Source: Candidatus Symbiopectobacterium sp. NZEC151 (GTDB taxonomy: Bacteria; Pseudomonadota; Gammaproteobacteria; Enterobacterales; Enterobacteriaceae). From it: a stretch of 64,000 nt of DNA. Numbering within the stretch: the first letter of the stretch is position 1; the number at the start of each line of letters is the position of its first letter. Both the position numbers and the translations under genes were made by a program. This document shows positions 35,286 to 46,934 of the stretch, in pieces. Under the pieces are notes generated by a model that was not told the DNA's origin, made no database searches, and saw only the letters and a list, made by a program, of their open reading frames with translations. The stretch lies in the NCBI RefSeq assembly GCF_025962655.1, contig NZ_JAGFPE010000007.1, positions 62,001 to 126,000 of the forward strand, in the 5' to 3' direction.

Positions 35286-36101
35286 TTACAACTGACGCAA
35301 ACGCTGGATAAATGGCCCGGACTCCTCAATCACCGCCTGAGCTGACGGTCGGCACAGACACTCGAGCGAGATGGCACCTTGATAATCAAACTGCCGCAAC
35401 TGACGGTAGATAGCATCAAACGGCAAGTGCCCATAGCCAGGAAAAGCGCGATTAGAATCAGCAAAATGCACATGTCGCAAGCGCGGCCCCATCAATGCAA
35501 TGGCCTGCGCAAAGTCACGGTCTTCGATATTGCCATGAAACACATCCCACAAAATGCCAACCTGCGGCGGTGAGCCAATAAGATCGAGAAACTGCACCAT
35601 ATCTTCTGCACTGTTCAGATGCTCAGCCTCATAGCGATTCAGTGCTTCAACGATCAGGGTCACGCCGCGTGCGTGCGCATAGTCCAGGCAAGGAGCGAGC
35701 CCCTGCGCCAAAAGCTGGCAATAACGTGTTGCGTTCAATGGCGTATCCGCCACACGCAACGAGCCAATCGTGACATAAGATCCCAGCACCGCTGCCGCAT
35801 CGATATGCTCAAAAAGGCGCTGACGCGTGCGGCGCAAGATTTCCGAGTCTTGTGACAGCAGCGATAGCCCTTCTCGCTTACGCGCCTGCCCGCTGGCAAT
35901 GGTGGTGCAGCCCAATCCGTGCGAGGCTAACGCATCGGCTATCCGTGCAATATCGATCCCCTGATAATCCGATATGCACAGCTCCGCCGCATCAAATCCA
36001 CTCGCTTTCAGCCACGCCAAGCCTTTGTTGAGATCGGCCGCGCTGAACGGGGAAAAGGGCGCGTCGTACTGGCAGGTCAGTGTTGCACTAAAGGTAATCA
36101 T
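35286..36101 (-). CDS. Sugar phosphate isomerase/epimerase, xylose-isomerase-like TIM barrel
   Basis: 271 residues. Metal-binding residues of the AP endonuclease-2/IolE/IolI fold are visible: E in LIVEALNRYE, D in GILWDVFH, H in RHVHFADS and E in ISLECL. No signal peptide. It is the last gene of the leftward TogB-like/lyase/dehydrogenase group, 85 bp after the binding protein. Likely an isomerase or epimerase of an imported uronate or its oxidised product; substrate not predictable. Confidence 0.83.
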   Translation of the reverse strand: MITFSATLTCQYDAPFSPFSAADLNKGLAWLKASGFDAAELCISDYQGIDIARIADALASHGLGCTTIASGQARKREGLSLLSQDSEILRRTRQRLFEHIDAAAVLGSYVTIGSLRVADTPLNATRYCQLLAQGLAPCLDYAHARGVTLIVEALNRYEAEHLNSAEDMVQFLDLIGSPPQVGILWDVFHGNIEDRDFAQAIALMGPRLRHVHFADSNRAFPGYGHLPFDAIYRQLRQFDYQGAISLECLCRPSAQAVIEESGPFIQRLRQL

Positions 36102-36185
36102 TATCGTGTTCCGTACCTTGGCTATCCCGGTGAAACCGTGTTCCCCGGCGCATGACCGGGGCGTTCATGACGTGATCGAAGGGCG

Positions 36186-37469
36186 TTATTTCGTGGCACG
36201 TTTCAGGATGCGATCGGCGCTTTTCGCAAAGGAAGATGCCGCGTCTTTGACGGACAGGTTCCCCTGATCAATTTTCTGGATAGTTTCATGGTACAGCGCC
36301 ACAAACTGCGGGTTATCAAAATGGGGGGACGTCGGGATGGCATGCGGCAAGGCCATAAACGATTTCAGTCCGGCCACCACGATATTGTTTTCCTTGATGG
36401 TGCCATCCTGTACCAATTGCTGGTATGCCGTGTTGCTGAGCGGCACGCCGCGCTCCAGCCCCATCTCCTTGACACCCGCCGCCTCATTCATCAGGAAATT
36501 GACCAGCAGAGCGGCCTCTTCAGGATGTTTGGTGGAGCGTCCGATACTGAGCATCATGGTCGGTTTGAAGAACAATCCCGCGTCTTTCGCTCCCGGCAGC
36601 ATAAAGAAAGGGCCCAGTTCCAGTTTGTTATAAGGAGGCTGTAGGTTGGTTTCATACATGGTGGCATTGGTGTTCCACATGTAGATCCCTCCCCATTGCC
36701 CGCTAATCCACGGCTTCATCTCCCAGGTATTGGCTTTTCCGTAGGAGGCCAGCACTCGCATTGATGGGAAAACGTGGCTGTCGACCAAATCTTTATACAA
36801 TTGGAAGAACTCTTCCCACTGGGCTGGCGTATAGGTGAATTTCCCCGCTTTATCGTCGATCGCGGCAATGTTGTATTTCTGCACCATATAGGAGTGAAGC
36901 AGCGTTAACGACTCCATGTAATCCAGCACCAGCGGATAGCTGTTTTCATCCTTGGCTTTGAAAGCCTTACCCGCCGCTTTTAGCTCATCCCAACTGTTGG
37001 GGTAGGCGACACCCGTCTCTTGCCACAGTTTCTGGTTGTAGTAGAAGCTACGCGCGGTAGCCGCCACGGGAATACCGTTCAACTTACCGGCGACCGACAC
37101 ACTCTCCAGCGACTGAGGATCGTACTGCGTTAAATCCAGCGTTTTAGCCACTTTGCGCAAATCGTAAAACCCGCTGCCATCTTTAGAAAAAATCGGCAGC
37201 CAGTTCCAGTTGGTCTGGACGACATCCGGCTCCTGACCGCCGGCGATCTGGGTGGTAAAACGGGATAAATAGCCTTCCCATCCCGAGTATTCCGCCTGAA
37301 CCTTGATATTCGGGTGCTGTTGTTCAAACGCTTTTATCGCCTGGAGCGTCGCCTGGTGGCGGTTGTTTCCTCCCCACCAGGAAAATCTCAACTCGACATT
37401 TTCCGCGTACGCCATACCGGATGTGGCAAGCAGCAGGGCTGCGGCAAGCGTGACTGGTTTCATCAACAT
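36186..37469 (-). CDS. TogB-like oligogalacturonide-binding protein
   Basis: 427 residues, extracellular sugar-binding family 1, Sec signal peptide ending near AYA. LRFSWWGGNNRHQATL, TTQIAGGQEPDVVQTNWNWL, SYMVQKYN, MKPWISGQWGGIYMWN and GAKDAGLFFKP are nearly as in Dickeya TogB. In TogMNAB this protein delivers oligogalacturonides to the importer. No togM, togN or togA is in this window, so it is an orphan that must use a permease elsewhere or have another role. Followed by the isomerase, preceded by the lyase gene after 19 bp. Confidence 0.87.
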   Translation of the reverse strand: MLMKPVTLAAALLLATSGMAYAENVELRFSWWGGNNRHQATLQAIKAFEQQHPNIKVQAEYSGWEGYLSRFTTQIAGGQEPDVVQTNWNWLPIFSKDGSGFYDLRKVAKTLDLTQYDPQSLESVSVAGKLNGIPVAATARSFYYNQKLWQETGVAYPNSWDELKAAGKAFKAKDENSYPLVLDYMESLTLLHSYMVQKYNIAAIDDKAGKFTYTPAQWEEFFQLYKDLVDSHVFPSMRVLASYGKANTWEMKPWISGQWGGIYMWNTNATMYETNLQPPYNKLELGPFFMLPGAKDAGLFFKPTMMLSIGRSTKHPEEAALLVNFLMNEAAGVKEMGLERGVPLSNTAYQQLVQDGTIKENNIVVAGLKSFMALPHAIPTSPHFDNPQFVALYHETIQKIDQGNLSVKDAASSFAKSADRILKRATK

Positions 37470-37488
37470 AGCTAAATCCTCTTATTTA

Positions 37489-38664
37489 TCATTGAATAGC
37501 GCGGAGAATAGCGTCGGGAATACAGGCCAGATACAACGCAGGCTTGCCATCCTTATCCGAGGAGAACAACACCTGTTTCTCATCGGGCGTGAAAGACGGG
37601 TGAGGATGGGTAACCTGACGATCGCCATCCAGCACCGCCCACGAACTGCTGTGTTTGGCAATTTTGTGGGTTTGTTGGTGCTTCAAATCAAAGAGGTATA
37701 AGTAGGGATCGGTGGCATCGCCGTACTTGTCATTGTCAACAATATCAATGGGCTTGCCGGAACCATCGCCAACCGCCAACTGCCCGTTGTCATTGCTCAT
37801 CACATGCGAACACGGCGGCATCGCAACAATCTTTTCATCAACACCGGTGTCGGGATCAACCCGGCACAGATAGCGTACCGGGCTGTCCTTTACATAGGTG
37901 ACATACATCATGGCAGAGCCATCTGGTACCCAAAATTCATGGGTATAACTTTCCCCTGGTGCCGGCAATTTGACTCGGCGAATATGGCTGCCATCTTCGT
38001 TCATCAGCCACATGCGGGTTTCTACCCGATCCAGTGGCCCTTCATGGCAAAATGCGACGGTATTATCATCATCAGGGCGGTAAATCGGGTGCCCTAACCA
38101 CTGGTTCTCTTGTAATAGCGTGGTGCGCTCACCCGTTTGCAAATCGATGCGAATCACACGGCAGAGCGGATTTTCTTCATAAAATTGCTGGAATACCGTC
38201 CAGTCACTGACGGGCCGCCAGCTATCACGGTGGATTTCCACCCCCACCAACTTGGTGCAGGCGGAGTTAGCCACCCAGGTACCATAACCCACCCACTCAT
38301 CCGCCACCTGATAGACGGTTTCCTCGGACAAATCCTGCAACGTAACCCGCATCAGCGCGCGTTCGCCCTTCACGTAATAGAGGTATTGCTCGTCAGGAGA
38401 AAGGAATCCGCCAAAGGTGTTATCGCCTGCCCCTTGCGTTAGCTGCGTCGCTTTGCCGCTAGCCAGCTCCAACAGGTAATAGTTGCGAAACCCATCGAAT
38501 TCCGCGGCAAAAATCAGTGACCGACCTTCATCGAGAAAACATTTCTGATAAAAATAATTGCGGTGGCAGATAACGTTCGGGGGTGTCAATCGGGTCACCC
38601 GCGCGCCGGTATCCTCATCGATAGATTCATGGTACTCGAGCTGATAAACATCGCCTTTCGCCAT
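37489..38664 (-). CDS. ogl: Oligogalacturonate lyase
   Basis: Cytoplasmic polysaccharide lyase family 22 enzyme that splits digalacturonate and unsaturated dimers into keto-uronates during pectin breakdown. 391 residues; seven-bladed propeller pattern. Metal ligands H287 (CSHVMSN), Q350, H353 and H355 (RQVTHPHPSF) and the presumed base H242 (YTHEFW) with R217 (TRMW) all match the known lyase. It diverges from the main Dickeya Ogl in many loops, so it may be a second copy or act on a modified dimer. Start ATG 38664 has GGGAGC upstream; 2 bp from the dehydrogenase gene. Confidence 0.93.
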   Translation of the reverse strand: MAKGDVYQLEYHESIDEDTGARVTRLTPPNVICHRNYFYQKCFLDEGRSLIFAAEFDGFRNYYLLELASGKATQLTQGAGDNTFGGFLSPDEQYLYYVKGERALMRVTLQDLSEETVYQVADEWVGYGTWVANSACTKLVGVEIHRDSWRPVSDWTVFQQFYEENPLCRVIRIDLQTGERTTLLQENQWLGHPIYRPDDDNTVAFCHEGPLDRVETRMWLMNEDGSHIRRVKLPAPGESYTHEFWVPDGSAMMYVTYVKDSPVRYLCRVDPDTGVDEKIVAMPPCSHVMSNDNGQLAVGDGSGKPIDIVDNDKYGDATDPYLYLFDLKHQQTHKIAKHSSSWAVLDGDRQVTHPHPSFTPDEKQVLFSSDKDGKPALYLACIPDAILRAIQ

Positions 38665-38666
38665 TG

Positions 38667-39977
38667 CTATTGCTCCCTGTTTCGCCGTGACAGCAGCTTT
38701 CTGCCCACAGGCAATTCGTTGATAAATACCGGTTGATTACGTTGCATCGAGAGGTTTCCGCACACGCCGGTCAAAATGGACATGGCCCCGGCATGGCTGT
38801 CAGCCCGACGTTTAAGCGGATCGGGACCTGGGTTGCCAAACAGCTCTTCCAGGATCAGCGCATCACCGCCACCGTGCCCCCCTTGTCCGTAAGCCACCTC
38901 GATACGCTCCGGCGCGCCAAACATCGGATACCAAGTGATATCGCAGTCCATCAGGCTGCCTTCGTTCTTACGTTCTCCCCCGCCATTGACGTAAGAGTTC
39001 TCGACCAGCTTCATTTCCAGCCGCCCTTTGCTGCCATTAAAGGCGATGTTCAACCCTTCCCACGGCTGATAGGCGTTGAGGGAGTAGGTCAGCAGCGTTT
39101 TGTTGCGGTACTTAACCATCACCGCCAGGGTATCTTCGATGCTGATGCCGTCGCCGAACACGCTCTGATCGCGCAGGTAGCCATCTTCATGCTCCGCATT
39201 CAGGTAGAGATCCTTAAGCATCGCCCGCTCCTCCATGTGCAAAGCGAACGGATCGTTGCGCGCAGCCGGTTGGTTATGGCAGCGGGAATAGAACTCGCTC
39301 ACGCCGCGCCGCTCGGCATTTTCCTTACCGTAGAACCGCAGATCGCCCTGGGCGAAGACGAACTCCGGCACCGAGTCGAGCCAGAAATTGACTAAATCGA
39401 AATGGTGGGTGGATTTATGGACCAGCAGCCCGCCGCTGTTGCGCTTGTCGCGGTGCCAACGGCGGAAATAATCAGCGCCGTGTTGGGTATTAAGCAGCCA
39501 CTCGAAATGCACCGAGAAGACGTCACCGACCGTACCGTTGAGAATGAGTTCACGCAGCTTGCTGTGATGCGGCGCATAGCGATAGTTGAACGTTACCCGC
39601 AGATCGCGACCGGTACGTTCTACCGCGTCAACGATCGCCAGACAGCGTTCTTCATCGATGGTCATTGGCTTTTCCGTGATGACATCACAGCCCAACTCCA
39701 TGGCGCGGATGATGTAGCGATCGTGCGTGCGATCCACGCTGGTGACGATCACGATGTCAGGACGGTGCTGCGCGATCATCGTCTCGAAATCCGCCGCTTT
39801 CCAGGTCGCCACCTTCGCATGACCCCACTTCTCCAGATTGCGATTGGCATAATCCATACGCGTCTGGTTCGTATCACAGAGCGCCACCAGACGCGCTGAC
39901 TGCCTATAGGTGGTCGCAATCGCCTCCAGATACATCCCCGAACGGCCACCGGTGCCAACCAGTGCATAAGTCTTCAT
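38667..39977 (-). CDS. Gfo/Idh/MocA family oxidoreductase
   Basis: 436 residues from ATG 39977, where GGGAG stands six bases upstream; the frame is open to 40067 but that part lies in the divergent intergenic region. Rossmann motif [15 protein letters not shown], then EKPMTID (the conserved EKP), [15 protein letters not shown] and the catalytic-region [13 protein letters not shown]. First gene of the leftward lyase group. Probably oxidises or reduces a uronate-derived sugar with NAD(P); exact substrate unknown. Confidence 0.87.
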   Translation of the reverse strand: MKTYALVGTGGRSGMYLEAIATTYRQSARLVALCDTNQTRMDYANRNLEKWGHAKVATWKAADFETMIAQHRPDIVIVTSVDRTHDRYIIRAMELGCDVITEKPMTIDEERCLAIVDAVERTGRDLRVTFNYRYAPHHSKLRELILNGTVGDVFSVHFEWLLNTQHGADYFRRWHRDKRNSGGLLVHKSTHHFDLVNFWLDSVPEFVFAQGDLRFYGKENAERRGVSEFYSRCHNQPAARNDPFALHMEERAMLKDLYLNAEHEDGYLRDQSVFGDGISIEDTLAVMVKYRNKTLLTYSLNAYQPWEGLNIAFNGSKGRLEMKLVENSYVNGGGERKNEGSLMDCDITWYPMFGAPERIEVAYGQGGHGGGDALILEELFGNPGPDPLKRRADSHAGAMSILTGVCGNLSMQRNQPVFINELPVGRKLLSRRNREQ

Positions 39978-40106
39978 CTTCATCTCCCTTTTCCTACCCT
40001 CATTGACTACACCGAGATGAACCCACCTGCGATTGACTCCCCCTCCCCCCCGTTCTACTATCCGCATGCTGGTATCAGCGAGCAGGACGCGTGCAGGAGA
40101 TTCGCC

Positions 40107-41702
40107 ATGGGTAACCCGGTACCGCTGTTATTTCTCGAGGTAAACACCCCTGCCATCTGGCAGTGGGAGACGTTTACCGACGTCATGCGCCATCTCAAAA
40201 CGTTCCAGTTCAATGGGCTGATCCTGCATCAGCAAACGCTGTTCGCGCTGTTGGCCAAACCCTCACCGCGGTGCCCACCCGCCACGGTGGAACATTTGCT
40301 GCTCGCTCGCAGTAATGCCCTGCACTATCTGCAAAACGTGGCGCGGTATTGCGAACAGAACCATATTCAGCTGTGGCTTCAGGGCGAGGCGACGCCAGAC
40401 TGCCACGACCTGCACCGTAAATTTCCCGAGTTCTTTCTTTCCCAAGACCCACAAAACGACGCGGCGTTTCTTAACCTGTTTTTCGGCGAAACCCTGCCGG
40501 AAATCCTGAGCCATTTACCCACCGTGCGCGGCCTGCGCCTTTCGCTCACCACACCTACCGTGCACCAGACGGAGTGGGAATCAGCGCTGCAACGCCTCTA
40601 CCAGGGCCTGCGTTTACGCGGCTGTCAGTTGGTACTGCGCGACTATCAGGACAAAGCGTGGCCCCGCCAGCAGTTAAAGATGGCGTTGGATGTGTTGCCT
40701 GATGATGTACGCGCTTCCGTAAAAGCGACGGAGCTGGACTATCGTCCCGGATTTGCCAACAATCCCACCCTTACTCGCCTGAGTGGCTCCCGTAAGTGGG
40801 TGGAATTCGATCTGTGGGGCATCGAATACGGCTGGACGCTGCTCCCCTGTTGCCTGTTAGACGAACTGCAAAAGCGTCTTCACTGGGCCTCCCAAACGCT
40901 CGGCGACGAACTTGAGGCGATCACTGCACGCCTCAGTTGGGAATGGCTCCCAAACAATGCGCTACTGGGCTCAGTCAACGAGCTGAATCTGTACGGCCTC
41001 TCGCGTCTGATCCGAGCGCCGTCGGTTGCACCGCAAGCGCTGTTTACCGAGTGGCTGGAAACCTACTCTCTGCGTCCTCTGTCACAGCAAGAGATTGACG
41101 ATCTGTTTGCCATCTATACCTCCAGCCACGACTGGATGTGTAAAACGCCCAGCTTGCTGGGGCGACTGCTGCAACGTCATAGCCGCCCCCCGCATGACTT
41201 TGAGCAGGCGCTACAACTGCTGCATATGGACACCCGCAGCGCCAATTGGTCTCAGGCTTTTCAGCCACTGATGCCAGCGGATGATGAGGCCGTCGGTGAG
41301 CAGCAAATGCAGCTCATCATCCTGGAAAAACAGAAATCTCGTTTTCTGGCGGAATACCTGCGCGCTCAGGTGGACAAAAAATTACCCGCCATGCCGCTCA
41401 CTGACGCCTTTAAACACACGCTCACCGCTAGCTGGGAACGCGCCTTCTGGTATACCCGCGCTTACAGCCACATTACCCATGCTTTTGCGCTCCGCTTGTG
41501 GATCCACAAATACGGCAATAATCCCGAAAAACACGAACAACTGCGGCAAGCGTTACACACGCTGCGTCACTTCATCACCGAGCTGGAAACCTGGTTTTCT
41601 TCGGCAGGCACACAGCACCCTTACACCTTTCACCTACTGCTCGACCCACAGCGCCTGCTTCATTTAGCAGCCAGTCTGGACTGCGACATCACCGCGCCTT
41701 GA
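40107..41702 (+). CDS. Uncharacterised protein, faint resemblance to GH67 TIM-barrel
   Basis: 531 residues. I do not recognise a named family. The first third alternates strands and helices in TIM-barrel style ([57 protein letters not shown]). The middle part [16 protein letters not shown]...LFTEWLETY resembles the alpha-glucuronidase (GH67) region ahead of its helical C-terminal domain; the last 200 residues are helical. No signal peptide. ATG 40107 has AGGAGA seven bases upstream; an in-frame ATG at 40017 lacks a ribosome site and would leave 39 bp to the divergent dehydrogenase. Divergent placement suggests a cytoplasmic hydrolase or sensor for uronate oligomers. Confidence 0.6.
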   Translation: MGNPVPLLFLEVNTPAIWQWETFTDVMRHLKTFQFNGLILHQQTLFALLAKPSPRCPPATVEHLLLARSNALHYLQNVARYCEQNHIQLWLQGEATPDCHDLHRKFPEFFLSQDPQNDAAFLNLFFGETLPEILSHLPTVRGLRLSLTTPTVHQTEWESALQRLYQGLRLRGCQLVLRDYQDKAWPRQQLKMALDVLPDDVRASVKATELDYRPGFANNPTLTRLSGSRKWVEFDLWGIEYGWTLLPCCLLDELQKRLHWASQTLGDELEAITARLSWEWLPNNALLGSVNELNLYGLSRLIRAPSVAPQALFTEWLETYSLRPLSQQEIDDLFAIYTSSHDWMCKTPSLLGRLLQRHSRPPHDFEQALQLLHMDTRSANWSQAFQPLMPADDEAVGEQQMQLIILEKQKSRFLAEYLRAQVDKKLPAMPLTDAFKHTLTASWERAFWYTRAYSHITHAFALRLWIHKYGNNPEKHEQLRQALHTLRHFITELETWFSSAGTQHPYTFHLLLDPQRLLHLAASLDCDITAP

Positions 41703-41900
41703 CCGTGAAATGAGCATAAGCAATTCCCTACCGGTAAAACACACAGGAACCCGACGCTCAGCATCAGGAGCGTGACTTATTGGGATAAAGTGTGCAATCA
41801 CTCACATAATCAACGTTTTGTGTGTGATGACAGTCACAGGTGGGTAGAGTGGAAATGTGACAGCGGTCATTTGTTGACCAGCATGTAGTAACAAAAAAGA

Positions 41901-41934
41901 GCAAACGAAAAAGGGCACCCGTGGGTGCCCTTTT
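41901..41934 (-). terminator. Terminator of argG
   Basis: A perfect 12-bp stem AAAAGGGCACCC/GGGTGCCCTTTT (41909-41920 and 41923-41934) with a 2-base loop. The minus strand continues into TTTTTCGTTTGC, the U-run for argG. A second T-run on the plus strand could also end the divergently placed upstream gene. Confidence 0.85.
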
Positions 41935-41959
41935 GAAGAGGAATGCAACAATCAGTGCA

Positions 41960-43339
<1,380 letters not shown>

Positions 43340-43461
43340 TTATGGAGAGAAGCTTAACAGCCACACCACGATATGTTACGCCATGCATTGATGAGAAAAA
43401 ATCAGATCGTTATGCGCGTGGCGGCACGCTCATGTACCGATACTGTTCGCCATCCAACAAA

Positions 43462-43496
43462 TGCATATTTATGCAAAATAAGTGAGTTATAATTTA
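43462..43496. promoter_or_regulatory. Tandem ARG boxes (ArgR operator)
   Basis: TGCATATTTATGCA (43462-43475) and TGAGTTATAATTTA (43483-43496) match the 14-bp core TGAAT-N4-ATTCA allowing the common substitutions, and their centres are exactly 21 bp apart, the spacing ArgR hexamers need. They lie upstream of argG on its promoter side. Confidence 0.75.
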
Positions 43497-43802
43497 AACA
43501 TCTTTTTGCCGCGACAGGAAGAGCCGAGTGAGGATTTCTGCAAAAAACCGTCAATCTCGCTACGCTGCCCTCGAATGTAACGGTATCTATGGATTTCTAC
43601 CACAAAGAATATGCAATGAAGAACAGCTCGGAGAGGAAACAAACCCAGCAGGCAATTATACCGCCATTTCACTACCAATCCAGCGGCTAAAATCGATTTA
43701 CGCGACGGGAAACCAAATAATAAAACAATGTTTCATTTGAAGGATAAATCTTTGTTATTCTCGGCGAACTATGGTTTCCCTTGCCTATTTGCTGGAGATG
43801 TT

Positions 43803-44378
43803 ATGTCTAAGAAAGTCGCCGTCCTGCTGGCGCCAGGCTTTGAAGAAGCAGAGGCGGTTATGGTGATAGATATCCTGCACCGTATGAAGATCGGCGTGAA
43901 AATGCTGTCCTGCCAAGACATGCTGGAACTGCGCAGCTACCACAATATCCGCATGTTTGCTGATGCACTGTTGGAAAGAAGCATGGACGAACTGTTCGAT
44001 GCTGTAGTGATCCCTGGCGGCTTGCAAGGCACGCTGAGTCTGGCAGCGAACCCGCTGGTCACCGAATTTATTCGCCGTCATGACGACGCCGGAAAGCTGA
44101 TCTGCCCGATTTGTTCTGCGGCAGCGCGCGTGCTGGGCGGCAACAAGCTGCTAAAAGGCCGACGCTATGTCTGCTCCGGCGATCTCTGGAAAGATGTCAC
44201 GGACGGCGTCTATGTCGATCAAAATGTGGTGGAAGATGGCAACCTGATCAGCGGCAAAGGGTTGGGCGTTGCCTTTGATTTCGCGGGCACCATTGCCTGC
44301 CGTTTGACCGGTGATGTTGAAGACACCAACTTCCAGATCGAGCATATCTATTACGATCACTGGCGCGTACCGGCATAA
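43803..44378 (+). CDS. DJ-1/PfpI family protein
   Basis: 191 residues from ATG 43803 (GGAG upstream). It has the DJ-1 features KKVAVLLAPGFEEAEAV (acidic partner Glu) and the nucleophile-elbow Cys in CPICSAAARVLGG, and the mid-sequence PGGLQGTLSLA. Relatives such as YajL and YhbO are glyoxalase/deglycase or chaperone-like stress proteins; which applies here is unknown. Single gene, divergent from argG across 487 bp. Confidence 0.85.
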   Translation: MSKKVAVLLAPGFEEAEAVMVIDILHRMKIGVKMLSCQDMLELRSYHNIRMFADALLERSMDELFDAVVIPGGLQGTLSLAANPLVTEFIRRHDDAGKLICPICSAAARVLGGNKLLKGRRYVCSGDLWKDVTDGVYVDQNVVEDGNLISGKGLGVAFDFAGTIACRLTGDVEDTNFQIEHIYYDHWRVPA

Positions 44379-44416
44379 AAACTGCTAGCCCGGCATAATG
44401 GATGAGGCCGGGCACT

Positions 44417-45601
44417 TCACCGATTCACATCTTCACCGAAGCGATCGCGATACTCTTTCGGCGTCAAATCATACTCTTTCCTGAATACCGCATAAAAATA
44501 GGGTAGCGACGGGTAACCGCACATCACCGAAATCTCGTTGATCGACAATGAGGTCGACACCAACAGGTTGCGCGCACGCTCGAGTTTTTCCGCATGAATA
44601 ACACCGTGAATGGTCTGCCCCATTTCATCTTTAAAGCGCTTTTCCAGATTGGAGCGCGACATGCCAACAGCATCCAGCACCTGTTCGACTTTGATACCCT
44701 TACAGGCATAGCAACGAATATAGTGCATGGCCTGAATCACTGCCGGATCGTGCACCGAACGGTAATCGGTGGAACTGCGTCCTACCACCCGCACGGGAGG
44801 AACCAAAATGCGCTGAAGGGGAATCGCCACCGGATTGTGTAACAACTGATGCAGCAATTTGGCGGCGCGGTAGCCCATCTGCCGTGTACCTTGCGCGACA
44901 GAAGAGAGCGCCACCCGAGACAGATAACGCGTCAGCTCTTCATTATCGATACCGATAACACACAGTTTTTCCGGCACTGCGATGTTCAAATATTCGCACA
45001 CCTGCAACAAATGGCGGGCTCGAGCATCTGTAACGGCGATAATGCCGGTTTGTGGCGGTAAGGCTTGCACCCAGTCGGCCAGGCGATTTTGCGCGTATTG
45101 CCAGTTATCCGGCGCGGTTTCCATCCCCTGATACACCACGCCCTGATACTGCTCTGATGCGACCAGTTGACGAAAGGCATACTCACGCTCCTGCGCCCAC
45201 CCTTTGCCACCCGAAGGCGGCAATCCATAAAAGGCAAAGCGATTAAGCCCTTTCTCTTTCAGATGCATAAACGCACATTGCACCAAGGCATGATTATCGG
45301 TCGCGATGTAATGCACAGGCGGATAGTCATCAGGATCGTGATAAGAGCCGCCAACCCCCACCAGTGGCACGCCGACATTCTGCAACGACTGAACAATTTC
45401 CCGATCGTCAAAATCGGCAATCACACCATCGCCCAACCAGTCTTTCACATTATCAATACGGCAGCGGAAATCCTCTTCAATAAAAATATCCCAACCGCAT
45501 TGAGAGGCCTGCAAGTACTCGCCTACGCCCTCCACCACTTGCCGGTCGTAGACTTTATTGGCATTGAACAACAGCGTAATACGGTAGCGCTTTTCAAACA
45601 T
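44417..45601 (-). CDS. xylR: Xylose operon regulator XylR (AraC family)
   Basis: 394 residues. N-terminal LacI/periplasmic-binding-like xylose-sensing domain (RITLLFNANKVYDRQVVEGVG) and C-terminal AraC-type two-helix-turn-helix domain (about 290-390, with VGMSRSNLEKRFKDE and ISVMCGYPSLPYF). Near-identical layout to E. coli XylR. I start at ATG 45601 with GGAG upstream; a GTG two codons earlier is the alternative. Last gene of xylFGHR. Activates xylA and xylF with xylose. Confidence 0.97.
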   Translation of the reverse strand: MFEKRYRITLLFNANKVYDRQVVEGVGEYLQASQCGWDIFIEEDFRCRIDNVKDWLGDGVIADFDDREIVQSLQNVGVPLVGVGGSYHDPDDYPPVHYIATDNHALVQCAFMHLKEKGLNRFAFYGLPPSGGKGWAQEREYAFRQLVASEQYQGVVYQGMETAPDNWQYAQNRLADWVQALPPQTGIIAVTDARARHLLQVCEYLNIAVPEKLCVIGIDNEELTRYLSRVALSSVAQGTRQMGYRAAKLLHQLLHNPVAIPLQRILVPPVRVVGRSSTDYRSVHDPAVIQAMHYIRCYACKGIKVEQVLDAVGMSRSNLEKRFKDEMGQTIHGVIHAEKLERARNLLVSTSLSINEISVMCGYPSLPYFYAVFRKEYDLTPKEYRDRFGEDVNR

Positions 45602-45731
45602 ATTCACTGCTCCAGCCGTGGAGATGCCCTTCTCAATAGCACACCCCCACAGTGAGCAAAAATATTTTGCTGATTAATGCGAGCCGCAGCCGGTTTCCTG
45701 AAACCCGCTGACATCATGTCATCAGCGACGA

Positions 45732-46934
45732 TCAGCCCTTGCGCTTGGTGGCCGTATCCATCCATACCGCCAACAGCAAAATGCCGCCTTTGACGATGTA
45801 CTGCCAAAAGGTCGGAACATCCAGCATGCTCATTCCGTTATCTAACGAGGCCATGATAAACGCCCCCATGACCGCCCCGGCCACGCTGCCCACGCCACCG
45901 GCCAAACTGGTGCCGCCAATCACGCACGCGGCGATGGCATCCAGCTCGGCAATATTGCCGGCAGACGGTGAACCAGCCCCCAGACGCGAGCTTAAAATCA
46001 ACCCGGCTACCGCCACCATCAGTCCGTTGATGGCAAAGACCGCCAGCTTGCTGCGTGCGACATTGATGCCCGACAAGCGGGCCGCCTCGATATTGCCGCC
46101 AATGGCATAAATGCGACGCCCAAACGCCGTGCGCGTTGCCATAAAGATCCCGCCCAGCATCAGCAGCGTCAAAATCAGCACCGGCGTTGGCACACCACGA
46201 TAGTCATTCAGCAGATAAATGGCACCCAGCACCAGCACGGCCATCACTGCCATACGCCCGATATCACTGGCCGGACGCGTTACGCCGAGCCCCAGATTGG
46301 CCCGCTTTTGCCGCCGACGCCATTGCCAGGCAACAAATGTCAGTAGCCCTGCCACCCCAAGCGTAAACCCCACGCCCGCTGGCAGATAGCTTTGGCCAAT
46401 CTGCGCCATGGCGCTACTGGTTGGAGAGACGGTGGTACCGTTGGTAATGCCGATGAGAATACCGCGAAACGCCAGCATTCCCGCCAAGGTGACAATAAAA
46501 GAGGGCACTTTACGGTACGCCACCCACCAGCCGTTCCAGGCACCCAACAGCAGCCCCAGAAACAGTGTCACCACAATCGTCAGCGGCAGAGGCCATCCGA
46601 ACCACACGTCAAAGATGGCGGCCAACCCTCCCAGCAACCCCATCATGGAGCCCACCGAGAGATCAATCTCGGCCGAGACGATGACAAACACCATACCGAC
46701 CGCCAGAATGCCGGTGATGGCCGTCTGGCGCAGCAGGTTAGAGACATTACGCGCGCTGAGATAAGAGCCATCGGTCATCAACGTGAAAAACAGCATAATC
46801 GCGATGATGGCGGCAATCATCACAAACACCTGAAGATTCACCTGCTTGAACCAGCGCACGGCCTCACCCGCTTGTGCCGGTTGTTTGGGTGCCAGAGTAT
46901 CGGCAGAGGCATTAGACGGTGGCGTTTTCAACAT
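45732..46934 (-). CDS. xylH: D-xylose ABC transporter permease
   Basis: 400 residues, 10-11 membrane segments, with the sugar-permease pattern [14 protein letters not shown] and [22 protein letters not shown] 46934, with GAGGAG upstream, overlaps the end of xylG by 23 bases. E. coli XylH has 393 residues. Membrane component of the high-affinity xylose importer. Confidence 0.96.
   Translation of the reverse strand: MLKTPPSNASADTLAPKQPAQAGEAVRWFKQVNLQVFVMIAAIIAIMLFFTLMTDGSYLSARNVSNLLRQTAITGILAVGMVFVIVSAEIDLSVGSMMGLLGGLAAIFDVWFGWPLPLTIVVTLFLGLLLGAWNGWWVAYRKVPSFIVTLAGMLAFRGILIGITNGTTVSPTSSAMAQIGQSYLPAGVGFTLGVAGLLTFVAWQWRRRQKRANLGLGVTRPASDIGRMAVMAVLVLGAIYLLNDYRGVPTPVLILTLLMLGGIFMATRTAFGRRIYAIGGNIEAARLSGINVARSKLAVFAINGLMVAVAGLILSSRLGAGSPSAGNIAELDAIAACVIGGTSLAGGVGSVAGAVMGAFIMASLDNGMSMLDVPTFWQYIVKGGILLLAVWMDTATKRKG

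Noticed and set aside
40017-40106. N-terminal extension of the GH67-like protein from ATG 40017
   Set aside because: No ribosome-binding site and only 39 bp to the divergent dehydrogenase start; AGGAGA before ATG 40107 is better. The extension cannot be fully excluded.
43528-43740. Rightward 70-codon frame upstream of the DJ-1 family gene
   Set aside because: No ribosome-binding site, no domain, overlaps another short frame on the other strand; treated as leader.
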